A DNA stretch of 64,000 nt, from NCBI GenBank assembly GCA_023665245.1, contig JAMPEH010000003.1, positions 1 to 64,000 of the forward strand. The letters run 5' to 3'. Below are positions 49,095-58,451 of the stretch, in pieces. The position numbers were made by a program, and so were the translations under genes. The notes beneath the pieces are model-generated. The model saw only the letters and a list, made by a program, of their open reading frames with translations, was not told the DNA's origin and did no database searches. This DNA comes from Muribaculaceae bacterium (lineage in GTDB: Bacteria > Pseudomonadota > Alphaproteobacteria > Rs-D84). Within the stretch, counting starts at the first letter, position 1; each line of letters starts with the position of its first letter.

Positions 49095-49460
49095 TTCTGC
49101 CCAACAGGCGATTAATGCCTGCGGAGCACTGGATGCCGGTCTGCACCGGCATGACGGTGTTTGAGTTATGATTATCTTGTCCCAACTGTCATTGCGAGCC
49201 CGTCAGGGCGTGGCAATCCCGTTAATATGTATTATATAGCCACCCCCAGTCACGTTTTACAACGTGACAGCCCCGCCAACGGCGGTGGCAATTTACTCCT
49301 TGCTCTAGGGTTCATCCCTACTCTCTTGTCGTCACCCCGTTGAAGAACGGGGGCCATTGCGTTCCTTGGTTATCCTAGTGCTCGGATATTACAAAACCCA
49401 ATGGATACCGGCCACGGCGCACGCGCCGTGGGGCCCAGACGACGGTATGACGGTGGTGTG
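49095..49460. repeat. REP-like palindrome cluster
   Basis: A gap without a gene. It contains GGATGCCGGTCTGCACCGGC near 49130, the 33-nt element starting TGTCATTGCGAGCCCGTCAG at 49187-49219, a CACGTTTTACAACGTG hairpin near 49240, CACCCCGTTGAAGAACGGGG near 49332, and GGATACCGG with CACGGCGCACGCGCCGTG near 49403-49430. The 33-nt element has an exact inverted copy at 63948-63980. Confidence 0.82.
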
Positions 49461-49536
49461 TGGGGCGGAGACTGATAAAGGGTGGGGGGTGACTTGATTT
49501 GATCTTAAATTATTACACCCCCATATATAAAAAAAT

Positions 49537-49717
49537 AAAACCATCAAATAATTCGGATGGTTGGAGTTTGAACACAATTGAGTGAATTGCGTGCCTTATT
49601 CAATATATTCGGGCACACTCCAACCAACTTGGTTGGACTTATCGTTTGACAGCTGTCAAACGCACTCAAGAGGTGTTCAGCCTCACGCTAATAAATCATT
49701 AGCGCATGTATATTATA
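49537..49717 (-). promoter_or_regulatory. structured leader RNA, copy D, without a downstream gene
   Basis: Minus strand: TATAAT (49712-49717), hairpin CGCTAAT/ATTAGCG (49686-49704), a degenerate GAGGCTGAACACC, a perfect palindrome GTTTGACAGCTGTCAAAC (49644-49661), segment 1 TCCAACC (49631-49637), segment 2 GGTTGGAGT (49617-49625), core CGAATATATTGAATAAG (49595-49611), segment 3 ACTCCAACC (49559-49567), and CCATC/GATGG with T run. No reading frame with signal peptide follows before 49030. Either an orphan of a lost gene or evidence that the RNA works alone. Confidence 0.7.
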
Positions 49718-49750
49718 ACACATTAATATTTTAAAAATCTAGGAATTTGT

Positions 49751-50506
49751 TTATATTGTGCGGGCCACACGACAAAATGTGACACCGTATACAGATGCGG
49801 CACCTGCGCGCATCAGGACACGACGCATTTCTGAAAATGTCGCACCGGTGGTCATAACATCATCAACCAGTAATATACGTTTACCACGAATTCTATCAGG
49901 ATGCACAACCCGGAATACGCCATGGATATTATCTGACCGCTGGCGGGCGTTCATGTGTCCCATATCAGGTCGGTAAGTACGGCGGACAGATGACGCATCC
50001 ATTGGCACACCATATGCACGCGCAATCGGCCGCGCCAGTAATGCGGCCTGATTATATCCGCGATGGGCCAGTCTGCGCCACGCCAATGGTATCGGCATTA
50101 CAATATCTGGCGAAATATTTGCATCACGCAGTGCCCATATCATGGCACGCGACATTGCATACGAATACTTAATTTTGCCACCGTGTTTAAACGGCAACAT
50201 TATTGCGCGGGACGCGTCATCATAAACACATGCCGACCGTATCAAATCCAGTTCGCATTTACCTGCCGCACATGTCGGACACAACATATCAGCGCCAAAT
50301 TCCCACCCATCACCAAACGGATATCCACAGTGCGCACATTTTGCGCCATCAATCCAATCAAATGTTGGCCAACACCCGTCGCATAATTCACCATGCACAG
50401 ATGTTGACGTGCCACATATCGGGCATGCGGGCGGAAATATAAATTCAATCAAATCGTGAAATTTGCCAGATATTATTCGGAACGCACGCGTCTGGGATAT
50501 TACCAT
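49751..50506 (-). CDS. comF: ComF-family phosphoribosyltransferase-like protein
   Basis: 251 residues. The N-terminal zinc-ribbon part has CPICGTS, CDGCW, CAHCGYP and CPTCAAG (four CxxC pairs). The C-terminal PRTase fold has HRGYNQAALLARPIARA and the PRPP-binding loop ILLVDDVMTTGAT. ComF proteins take part in DNA uptake in competent bacteria, though many non-competent species keep them. It overlaps the OmpA-like gene by a few bases and is coupled to it. Confidence 0.92.
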   Translation of the reverse strand: MVISQTRAFRIISGKFHDLIEFIFPPACPICGTSTSVHGELCDGCWPTFDWIDGAKCAHCGYPFGDGWEFGADMLCPTCAAGKCELDLIRSACVYDDASRAIMLPFKHGGKIKYSYAMSRAMIWALRDANISPDIVMPIPLAWRRLAHRGYNQAALLARPIARAYGVPMDASSVRRTYRPDMGHMNARQRSDNIHGVFRVVHPDRIRGKRILLVDDVMTTGATFSEMRRVLMRAGAASVYGVTFCRVARTI

Positions 50507-51843
50507 GTCATGCTTTTATATGTTTTTTTGCTGACCGTGTCACCAAACATATTCTTTTGTTGTTGGGTCATGGTTTCGTATTGGTCACTGGAAATAACGC
50601 GCAGAACAAATGCATCTTCGTTGCGTTGTGACAAGACCGGCATGATACGCTGTTCCGACACACCGGTGTCACGTAATACCTGTTCAACAATGGCCAGGCG
50701 ACGCGCGGCCAGTTTTCTGTCATCAGAATTTAATGTCGCATTTTGCGGTATCGAAACCTGTATCGCACGCGTTGGGTTTGAACGCACAACACCTGCATAT
50801 TCCGTTAACAAAGTATAGTTGGCACGGGATAATGCCGCATCATCATTAAGAAACTTAATCTTGATTTCCAATGGACGGATGCCGCCACTTTCGGACAGGT
50901 CGCGACGCGCGGTAAAACCTTCGATGGATGTGCCCATATCACTGGCAACATCAAAACGGTCGTCAATTGGATATGTCGACAGGTGTTTATTTTCAGACAA
51001 AAACGTCTTGCGAAATGCGCGACGCAATTCGGCAGGATTCAAATTTGCCATATCATTACGAACCGCCGCAACACGTGGGGATGTATTTTTTTCAACCGCA
51101 CGCATAACAACATCACCATCATCGGCCGGCACAACCAGGCGTGATAACTTTACCGGTGCGGTGGCCGCCTTTTCAGATGGCACATGACCAACAACCGGAC
51201 GCGCGGTCTGACGTTCTGATGTTGCGACGTTTGATGCAACGCGTGGCGCAGTATTGGCCGCAACCCGGGTTACCCCGGCATTAAAACTTTCATCGGCGCG
51301 ACGCTGTAATTCTGTTAATTTGGCAATCTGGGCATCCAGTTCCGCCATCGGCATTGCGGTTGATTTTTCCACCATCGCAACACGTGGCGCAATGTTAGAC
51401 GTACGCGTGTTGCTATCCAAACTTTCTTCGGGTAAATTGGCATCTGTTCTGATTACAGAGAATTCATCAGGACTTGGCACACGCAGTGGTGTATCAGAAC
51501 GCGCCCATAAATCAGAACTGGGGCGATTTGGTGACAGTATATCACCACGCGATGCGATTTGCGCACCGGTATCAACATTTACCGATGTTTGTGATATATT
51601 TTTTGTCGCCGCACGTGCAACAACCTTTTTCGAGACCGGCGCCACTGCAACCGGCGCGACCGGCACATCGCCATATAAATCCGCAACAGGTGTCCCATAT
51701 GTCTTGTTTGATGTGCTGTCTGCACCAAATGCACTGCGTGCAGAAACGCCCGCCGCCGACACGTTAACCACCGGCAAACGCGCAGCCGACATCGCCGGCA
51801 AAACAACAAACATAGATAAAACTGAGACTGCGATTAAACGCAT
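50500..51843 (-). CDS. secreted protein with OmpA-like C-terminal domain
   Basis: 447 residues. Signal peptide MRLIAVSVLSMFVVLPAMSA. Residues 25-290 are low-complexity, Ala/Val/Pro/Ser-rich and probably disordered. The last 130 residues resemble the OmpA peptidoglycan-binding fold (RAIQVSIPQNATLNSDDRKL then AARRLAIVEQVLRDTGVSEQ), although the NxL..RAxxV core is degenerate. Probably an envelope protein that touches peptidoglycan. It is followed with overlap by comF. Confidence 0.7.
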   Translation of the reverse strand: MRLIAVSVLSMFVVLPAMSAARLPVVNVSAAGVSARSAFGADSTSNKTYGTPVADLYGDVPVAPVAVAPVSKKVVARAATKNISQTSVNVDTGAQIASRGDILSPNRPSSDLWARSDTPLRVPSPDEFSVIRTDANLPEESLDSNTRTSNIAPRVAMVEKSTAMPMAELDAQIAKLTELQRRADESFNAGVTRVAANTAPRVASNVATSERQTARPVVGHVPSEKAATAPVKLSRLVVPADDGDVVMRAVEKNTSPRVAAVRNDMANLNPAELRRAFRKTFLSENKHLSTYPIDDRFDVASDMGTSIEGFTARRDLSESGGIRPLEIKIKFLNDDAALSRANYTLLTEYAGVVRSNPTRAIQVSIPQNATLNSDDRKLAARRLAIVEQVLRDTGVSEQRIMPVLSQRNEDAFVLRVISSDQYETMTQQQKNMFGDTVSKKTYKSMTW

Positions 51844-51914
51844 TTTCCTTTCCTTCCGTTTTTATCATAGAACAAATGACGAATCGCACGCAAGTGGAAA
51901 ATGCGTATCATAAA

Positions 51915-52961
51915 TTATTTTGTGACGGCGTCTGCTATCTTTTCGGTTGCCAGATTTGGAACCACGGCCTTTTGCGCCATTTTTTCCAGTCTGGCCGGAT
52001 TATCAAATAAATCCGTTAATGTGGCAGCCAGCCAACGCGGTGTGAACTTATCTTGGGGGATGGCAAATCCACCACCATTGCTGACAAAGTTTTCAGCGTT
52101 CGCAGCCTGGTCTGGATTAATCGCCAATGGAACAAATATCGCAGGCCGACCAATTGTCTGTAATTCGACAACAGTGCTGGCGCCACTGCGGCCAATTACC
52201 AAATCAGAATTAACAATCGCACCCGCCATATCATGCACAAATGACAGTACGTTCGCACGAATCTTGTTGTCTGCATAAAACTTTTGCAGGCGGGCGACAT
52301 TTTCAGGCCGGGTTTGATGCATGATGAAAATCTTTTTATTTTTCATTTGTGAAATCGCCGTTGGCACAACATCATCCAGAATCTGCGCCCCCAGTGACCC
52401 GCCGGTCACCAATATGCGCCCCGCGCCCGGCAATGGTGCGCCGGCGGCCGCCAAGAATTCGCGTCGCACCGGCAGACCGGTATAAACCACATCAACATTT
52501 GCATTTTTGGGAATACCCGACACGGATGGAAAACTGGTCATTAATGTTTTAACCCAGCGCATTGCAAATTTATTTGCACGCCCGATCGCACCGTTTTGTT
52601 CATGTAAAAATGTTGGTATTTTAAACAAGTGCGCGGCAAACACCGGTGCAACCGATGCATACCCACCAAATGCCACAACACGGTCGGGACGCGACACCAG
52701 GAACCGCAATGACAATGCAATTGCCGACATACCGATTTTGGATAATGCAATTATTTGCTTTATTCGACTTTTGGCACCAACCCCAGATGCCCATACATGC
52801 ACCATACGCGCACCCGCCGGCATACCATTGGCCACCATCTGATGCACACGGCCATCACACGAAATTATGATTTTATGACCGCGTGCGGATAATTCTGTTG
52901 CCACACTTAATGCAGGAAAAACGTGCCCGCCGGTACCACCTGTTGCAATCCATATCTTCAT
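51915..52961 (-). CDS. murG: UDP-N-acetylglucosamine transferase MurG
   Basis: 348 residues from MKIWIATGGTGGHVFPALSV, with AAGGGTG upstream. The GT28 family signatures are the N-terminal GGTGGH loop, FLHEQNGAIGRANK, and SDLVIGRSGASTVVEL in the UDP-GlcNAc domain. MurG converts lipid I to lipid II on the inner membrane face. It is separated from ftsW by a gene on the other strand; murC and murB do not follow. Confidence 0.96.
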   Translation of the reverse strand: MKIWIATGGTGGHVFPALSVATELSARGHKIIISCDGRVHQMVANGMPAGARMVHVWASGVGAKSRIKQIIALSKIGMSAIALSLRFLVSRPDRVVAFGGYASVAPVFAAHLFKIPTFLHEQNGAIGRANKFAMRWVKTLMTSFPSVSGIPKNANVDVVYTGLPVRREFLAAAGAPLPGAGRILVTGGSLGAQILDDVVPTAISQMKNKKIFIMHQTRPENVARLQKFYADNKIRANVLSFVHDMAGAIVNSDLVIGRSGASTVVELQTIGRPAIFVPLAINPDQAANAENFVSNGGGFAIPQDKFTPRWLAATLTDLFDNPARLEKMAQKAVVPNLATEKIADAVTK

Positions 52962-52981
52962 TGTATTTTCACCCTTGCTGT

Positions 52982-52989
52982 GATATAAT
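52982..52989 (+). promoter_or_regulatory. extended -10 box for the 53049 gene
   Basis: TGATATAAT ends at 52989. The gene's ATG is 60 bases downstream and has AAAGGA in front, so this one is a normal leadered message. Confidence 0.55.
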
Positions 52990-53048
52990 TCATATATATT
53001 TGTAAGTATACCACCAGACATATCTGGTTGCAACAAAAGGACAAAATT

Positions 53049-53582
53049 ATGCCACGTACACCGACAAAACCGTTAAAAATGACCAAGGCACAACTAAGAT
53101 TTCGCGAATTATTGCCACATGACGGATTTTGTTCATTGGAACCCAAAGACTTTAAGGAAATGATGAAACTGATTCACAATGAATCAGACAAAATGCAAAA
53201 GCATCTGATGTTTTCCCAGGTACTGGACAAAATGTTTGCATGTGGATGGGGCTGGTATGGGCGTCTGGGACAAAGTTTGTCCGCCATGCAGACAATCAGA
53301 TATGCATCAGAATTGTCCGACGCAAAACGTTTGGCAGGATTGGAAGTTCTGCGCATGGTAAAAAATATGCACATTGAATTAAGATACAGCCCCAGTTATA
53401 TCGGTATTATTAACGCCTATATCCGCGATTTTGGAGGGAACGCAAATTCAATGACACGTGCGGTGGCAAAACAACAACGTGCCCAGAAATTTAATCGGGC
53501 GACAGCCGCACTGGACGCCGGCCAAAAGGTTCCACGAAAATTAAAGAAAATGATTAAATCAAAACTTGAAAATACAAAATAA
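53049..53582 (+). CDS. hypothetical basic protein inserted in the cell-wall cluster
   Basis: 177 residues beginning MPRTPTKPLKMTKAQLRFRE, with AAAGGAC upstream. It is very basic and helical, with an aromatic middle (FACGWGWYGRLGQSL) and a Lys-rich tail (RKLKKMIKSKLENTK). No signal peptide. It is on the opposite strand between murG and ftsW, has its own promoter and terminator, and was probably inserted into the ancestral cluster. A nucleic-acid-binding role is possible but unproven. Confidence 0.68.
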   Translation: MPRTPTKPLKMTKAQLRFRELLPHDGFCSLEPKDFKEMMKLIHNESDKMQKHLMFSQVLDKMFACGWGWYGRLGQSLSAMQTIRYASELSDAKRLAGLEVLRMVKNMHIELRYSPSYIGIINAYIRDFGGNANSMTRAVAKQQRAQKFNRATAALDAGQKVPRKLKKMIKSKLENTK

Positions 53583-53583
53583 A

Positions 53584-53605
53584 GACGGGGCATTGCCCCG
53601 TTTCT
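53584..53605 (+). terminator. terminator after the 53049 gene
   Basis: ACGGGGC-att-GCCCCGT followed by TTTCTTGTT. Confidence 0.8.
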
Positions 53606-53624
53606 TGTTCTATGATAACAGAAC

Positions 53625-54764
53625 TTATTTCCATTTATCTTCACGTACCAACGCCAAAACAATCCCAAACAGCAGGCAAAACGCAACAAATGAACTGCCA
53701 CCATATGACACAAACGGCAACGTCATACCCTTAGGTGGCATCAGATGCAGTGTTGTCATTAAGTTTATGCACATCTGGGTGCCAAATAATGCCGCCGCAC
53801 CACCAACGGCATAGAATACAAATGGGTCACGCGCATTTAATGCATCGGTCGTCATGCGCTTTAAAACATACAATAACACACCCAACAATACACATCCTGC
53901 CAATGCGCCCCAATCTTCGACAATTGCCGCGAAAATAAAGTCTGTATGCGCATCCGGCAAAGACTGTTTAACAAACGAATCGTCACCACTGCCCAACAGG
54001 CCACCATGCTGAATAGATTGGACAGATTGGCGTACCTGATACGTATCACCGGTACCTGTAAAAAATGAAATTATACGATTATGCACGTGCGACATTGTCA
54101 AAAATGCGACCGTGATCCCCAAGCCGCCAACGCCGGCCATTGCCGCAACAATTCCCCACGGCAACCCCGCCATAAACAACATCGCCCCCAGTGTTGCAAC
54201 ATACAAAACAGTTGTTCCAACGTCTGGATGCAAAAATATTATCAACAATGCAGGTGTAAACACTGCAAAATATGTCCACCAACTGAACCACGTCAGACGC
54301 CACGCAGATTTATTCAAGAAAATCTGATGGCCATATTTTTCCTGCATTTTAGATAAAAACCACGCTGTTAAAACTATAAATCCGGGTTTCATAATATCAG
54401 ACGGCATGACATTAAACGCGCCAAACGAAACGAATCGGGCCGAACCCTTGATATAATGTGGCGCAACCAGTGTCACCAACAGCAACACCAGTCCCACCGC
54501 AACATTTGCCATTGACAGCCCCAGAATCAGACGCCGATTTAACATACTGGCCACAAACAGCGTACCCAAGCCCAGAATATAAAAAATCGACATCTTTTTC
54601 AGAAAGTAATACCATGGCTGGCCAATACGTTCGGCAGATACGGAGCCCGCCGAAATCACAAATATTACCCCCAGCACAACCAACCCCAGCAAGAACACCA
54701 AGAGGCGGCGGTCAATTTCAAAATACCAACTGGTTAATTTACTTTCTTCGGTTCGTTTCAGCAT
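53625..54764 (-). CDS. ftsW: FtsW, septal peptidoglycan polymerase
   Basis: 379 residues with about ten membrane segments of the SEDS family. Signatures include KGSARFVSFGAFNVMPSDIM, LHPDVGTTVLYVATL with the Asp needed in SEDS enzymes, and the C-terminal PFVSYGGSSFVAFCLLFGI. FtsW polymerises glycan strands at the division septum with PBP3. Its neighbourhood (mraY 13 nt upstream, murG beyond) identifies it as FtsW and not RodA. Confidence 0.93.
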   Translation of the reverse strand: MLKRTEESKLTSWYFEIDRRLLVFLLGLVVLGVIFVISAGSVSAERIGQPWYYFLKKMSIFYILGLGTLFVASMLNRRLILGLSMANVAVGLVLLLVTLVAPHYIKGSARFVSFGAFNVMPSDIMKPGFIVLTAWFLSKMQEKYGHQIFLNKSAWRLTWFSWWTYFAVFTPALLIIFLHPDVGTTVLYVATLGAMLFMAGLPWGIVAAMAGVGGLGITVAFLTMSHVHNRIISFFTGTGDTYQVRQSVQSIQHGGLLGSGDDSFVKQSLPDAHTDFIFAAIVEDWGALAGCVLLGVLLYVLKRMTTDALNARDPFVFYAVGGAAALFGTQMCINLMTTLHLMPPKGMTLPFVSYGGSSFVAFCLLFGIVLALVREDKWK

Positions 54765-54777
54765 TTGTATCGGCCTT

Positions 54778-55866
54778 TTATGCGAACTTTAACAACACTA
54801 ATGCCAGGCCAGAAAACAAGATAGACATCACAAAAAAACGTTCTACAATTTTTGTTTCGTCCCAGCCCATTTCTTCAAAATGATGATGCAGTGGCGCACG
54901 CAAGAATACACGACGCCCGGTGCCGGTAATTTTACGCGTTGCCTTGAAAAACATTGTCTGGATAAACGATGATAACAAAATCAGCACCATCATACCGGCG
55001 GCCACACCCATTATTATTTCTGATTTTAACAGCATGGCAACCGTACCCATAAATCCGCCCAACGCCAATGAACCAACGTCACCCATAAATATCGATGCAG
55101 GCTTTGCATTATACCATAAAAATCCAAGAATCGCACCAAATGCCGCCCCCAGCACTGCGTACAAACCACTGGCGGTTGGCAAAAACATAACTGTATCCAT
55201 AAAACCAATGCGTGTTGCACCATACAGTGCGACAACCAGTACAATCAGCACAGGCATATATAATTTGGCCAGCATACCATCCAGACCATCTGTGATATTA
55301 GTCGCATTTGCCGCACCACAGATTACAAAATACGCAAACACATAATACAGCAATCCCAGTGGCAATATTATGCCCGCACCCAGTGCAACGGAATATTCAG
55401 GGATGTATGGCGGCATTGTGCGATTAATTAAGTATGCCAAAATAATTACACATACACCTTCGACGACCAAACGCGTCAATGGCGACAGGCCGTTGGCCGC
55501 CTTTTTTGATTGGCTGGTGACCTTTTTGTAATCATCCACGAATCCGATTGCACCAAACATCACCAATGACGCCAGTGCAATCCAACCGGTTGGATTATGC
55601 ATCGGCATGAATAAAATACTGGGGATAATTATCGCCAATAATACCAAGATACCGCCCATTGTTGGGGTGCCAGCCTTTTGCCGATGTGATTGTGGCACAT
55701 TTTCACTGATGGGTTGACCTTTTTTCTGAATTTGACGCATCCAGCGCACAAATGGGCGGCCAAACAACATCATTATTAAAAACGCCAAACCAAATCCGGC
55801 GGCAAATTGTGTCCATCCACTAGCAAAAAACCATGCGGAACGTGACAAGAAAAAATCAGTCAGCAT
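54778..55866 (-). CDS. mraY: phospho-MurNAc-pentapeptide transferase MraY
   Basis: 362 residues with ten membrane segments. FGAIGFVDDYKKV carries the catalytic Asp pair, NATNITDGLDGM the nucleoside-binding region, and APLHHHFEEMGWDETKIVER the HHHFE loop. MraY attaches phospho-MurNAc-pentapeptide to undecaprenyl phosphate to make lipid I. AGGAGAT precedes the ATG. murD, normally between mraY and ftsW, is missing. Confidence 0.96.
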   Translation of the reverse strand: MLTDFFLSRSAWFFASGWTQFAAGFGLAFLIMMLFGRPFVRWMRQIQKKGQPISENVPQSHRQKAGTPTMGGILVLLAIIIPSILFMPMHNPTGWIALASLVMFGAIGFVDDYKKVTSQSKKAANGLSPLTRLVVEGVCVIILAYLINRTMPPYIPEYSVALGAGIILPLGLLYYVFAYFVICGAANATNITDGLDGMLAKLYMPVLIVLVVALYGATRIGFMDTVMFLPTASGLYAVLGAAFGAILGFLWYNAKPASIFMGDVGSLALGGFMGTVAMLLKSEIIMGVAAGMMVLILLSSFIQTMFFKATRKITGTGRRVFLRAPLHHHFEEMGWDETKIVERFFVMSILFSGLALVLLKFA

Positions 55867-55922
55867 AAAAATCTCCTTTTCTTATGCTGACATTTTATCA
55901 CAAGATTTGTGGAAAATAAATC

Positions 55923-56228
55923 TTATTTCTGATGGCAAATGATTGGTTCTTCGTCGTTCAAGAACATTGTCCAGTCGCCCCCCTTGCCCCACAGGGTGAC
56001 ATCAGTATCATTTAATACGCCAACATATCGCGCACCCGATGCCGAAACCGCGATTTGCAAATCCAGCGCATCACCATTTATCACCGCGTGCATTTTTTCA
56101 CCATCGTCTGAAAAAGTCATTTCCACCAGATAATCACCACACTGGCGCACCAAGACATCTGAATCAGATTTTTTATCGCATGCCGAAACCGCCAGCAAAC
56201 CCAACAACAAAAACACGCATTTTTTCAT
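55923..56228 (-). CDS. MliC-like lipoprotein, C-type lysozyme inhibitor
   Basis: 101 residues from MKKCVFLLLGLLAVSAC, lipobox Cys17. The C-terminal part (SASGARYVGVLNDTDVTLWG, KGGDWTMFLNDEEPIIC) follows the MliC family pattern (PF09864): a SGxxY strand, a WgKG strand and a final cysteine. MliC blocks host lysozyme at the cell surface. It lies in a cell-wall gene region next to PBP1A. The family call rests on visual motif matching. Confidence 0.75.
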   Translation of the reverse strand: MKKCVFLLLGLLAVSACDKKSDSDVLVRQCGDYLVEMTFSDDGEKMHAVINGDALDLQIAVSASGARYVGVLNDTDVTLWGKGGDWTMFLNDEEPIICHQK

Positions 56229-56299
56229 AATAAATCCCCCGTAATTCATACAATTTAATCACGGGGGATATTATATCACAAATTTGCGACAAACAAAAA

Positions 56300-58342
56300 T
56301 TAAAATACACCGCCGACAACCGCACCAGACGCAGATTTTTGTTGCACCGATGGGGCCGGGTTTGGTGATTGGCCGGGCTTAAATGCCTCGGTAATAATCA
56401 TACCATTTGGGTCGGCGCTGGCGGCGGCACCACTGCGGCGATTTACACGCACAAAATGCATACCATCGGGAACCGCAAACGGCTGATTTTTTGCATCGGC
56501 CAGTGCCACCGTCATAAATTCTGCAAATGCGCGTGCCGCCATGTGGGAACCTGCGCCCTTGCCTAATGGTTTTGGCGTATCATATCCCAAATAGACACCC
56601 GCAATTATATTTTTGGAAAATCCGATAAACCAAACGTCTTTGACATCGTTGGTGGTGCCGGTTTTACCCGCAATTGTGTGACCAGGAACCTGGGCCTGGC
56701 GCCCGGTACCACGTTCAACCGCGCCCTGTAATATAGAAACGATTTGATATAGACTTTGCGGGTCTGACAATGGTTCTGATTCCATATTAAATTCAGGTGG
56801 TAATAAATCATCCGACCAATCAATCACATCTACGGTACTGCCGTCCAAGACACGACCATATCTGTCTTCGATATAGTCCACATATTTCGGTGTGACGACA
56901 TGCCCACCATTTACAAATGCGGCATACCCCGATACCAGTCGCGCCAATGTCGTTTCACCAGATCCCAACGCCATAGACAAATTCAGATTCTTTAAATCAG
57001 ACGGATAAACACCGAAACGCTGGGCAACCTCAATCGCGTTTTGTGTGCCGATTTCATCAACCAGTCGCACAGTTGTCACATTGCGTGATGTTTCCAATGA
57101 CAGACGCAGTGGTACATCCCCCAAGAATTTCTTGTCATAATTTTCAGGTTTCCATTGCGTATTATCTTCGCGCCATCCGACAATCGGCGCATCCAGCAAC
57201 AGATGTTGTGGCGACATGCCACGTTCCAGTGCCGCCAGATATACAAATGGCTTTATCGTAGAACCAATTTGACGCATTGCCTGGGTCGCGCGATTAAATG
57301 AACTGTCGGCAAATGAACGCCCCCCTGCAACAGCCAGCACGCGCCCCGTATGCGGGTTCATCGCGATAATTGCGCCCTGTAATTTTTCACTGCGGCCGTT
57401 GTTATATGCATCCAGCGCATTATTCAATGCAGTTGATGCCGCACGTTGCAGTTCAGGTACAATTGTTGTTTTGATATATAATCCCTGGTTATATAATGTT
57501 TCACGCCCAATTTGGTTCAGTAATTGGCGGCGCACTTCTTCGGCAAAATATTGATATTCCGGCACCATTTGTGCGGTAAATCCGCTGTTGATATTTAAAT
57601 CTTCGGCAGATGCAGCATCGGCGTCTGTCTGGGTTATATAGCCTTCCTGGACCATACGGCGCAGGACATAGTTTCGCCGTTCAACCGCGCGGTCACGGTC
57701 ATTTGGTGCCTTGGGCAGGGATGCCAAAAATGCGCATTCGGCCAGTGACAATTCCGTGACAGGCTTGTTAAAATACATCAATGCCGCCGACCCAACACCA
57801 TACGCACGGGCACCCAAGAATATCTGGTTTAAATACAGTGTCATAATATGCTGTTTTGAAAAAGTACGTTCCAAGCGCAGGGCCAATATCGCCTCTTTTA
57901 TCTTGCGCGACATGGTGCGTTCAGATGTCAAAAAGAAATTTTTTGCAACCTGTTGTGTAATTGTTGACGCGCCAGAAAAATGCGTATTAAAACCCAAAAT
58001 CCGCATCACATTGTTTGCAGATGCACGTAATATACCCTGGACATCAATGCCCGGATGCGTCCAGAAATTTTGGTCTTCGGCCGCGATAAATGCATTGACC
58101 AATTGTGGTGGCATATCATCAAAATCAATAAATACGCGTCGTTCTTCGGCATATTCAATCAACAGTGAACCGTCAGACGCATACAGACGCGTTGCCACCG
58201 GTGGCGCATAGGTTGCCAGTTTCTTGTAATCTGGCAAATCATTGCCATAAATCAAGACCAGTGCCGCCAACGCCGCGATTGCCGCCGTCGCACACCAAAA
58301 GATTATGTTTAACAAAATACGTAATATTTTTTTGAACTTCAT
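56300..58342 (-). CDS. mrcA: penicillin-binding protein 1A
   Basis: 680 residues from MKFKKILRILLNIIFW. One N-terminal membrane anchor (residues 6-32). GT51 transglycosylase: AAEDQNFWTHPGIDVQGILR with the catalytic Glu89, then STITQQVAKNFFL. Transpeptidase: SxxK in GSTIKPFVY near residue 390, SRN in the SLETSRNVT segment, and KTGTTNDVKDVWF. It both polymerises and cross-links peptidoglycan in the periplasm. Length is shorter than E. coli PBP1A (850), as often in this class. Confidence 0.95.
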   Translation of the reverse strand: MKFKKILRILLNIIFWCATAAIAALAALVLIYGNDLPDYKKLATYAPPVATRLYASDGSLLIEYAEERRVFIDFDDMPPQLVNAFIAAEDQNFWTHPGIDVQGILRASANNVMRILGFNTHFSGASTITQQVAKNFFLTSERTMSRKIKEAILALRLERTFSKQHIMTLYLNQIFLGARAYGVGSAALMYFNKPVTELSLAECAFLASLPKAPNDRDRAVERRNYVLRRMVQEGYITQTDADAASAEDLNINSGFTAQMVPEYQYFAEEVRRQLLNQIGRETLYNQGLYIKTTIVPELQRAASTALNNALDAYNNGRSEKLQGAIIAMNPHTGRVLAVAGGRSFADSSFNRATQAMRQIGSTIKPFVYLAALERGMSPQHLLLDAPIVGWREDNTQWKPENYDKKFLGDVPLRLSLETSRNVTTVRLVDEIGTQNAIEVAQRFGVYPSDLKNLNLSMALGSGETTLARLVSGYAAFVNGGHVVTPKYVDYIEDRYGRVLDGSTVDVIDWSDDLLPPEFNMESEPLSDPQSLYQIVSILQGAVERGTGRQAQVPGHTIAGKTGTTNDVKDVWFIGFSKNIIAGVYLGYDTPKPLGKGAGSHMAARAFAEFMTVALADAKNQPFAVPDGMHFVRVNRRSGAAASADPNGMIITEAFKPGQSPNPAPSVQQKSASGAVVGGVF

Positions 58343-58432
58343 AATGCGCAAATTGTAAGATAAATATTCCCCGTTTGCAAGGTGCGCAATCAAATATTTA
58401 TTATTTTAGGCTTTTGAGTCTGCACGACTTAT

Positions 58433-58440
58433 GATATAAT
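58433..58440 (+). promoter_or_regulatory. extended -10 box for the 58452 gene
   Basis: TGATATAAT ends at 58440; the ATG lies 11 nt later with no ribosome-binding site, so the 5' untranslated region is at most a few bases. Confidence 0.6.
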
Positions 58441-58451
58441 TACGTAAAATA

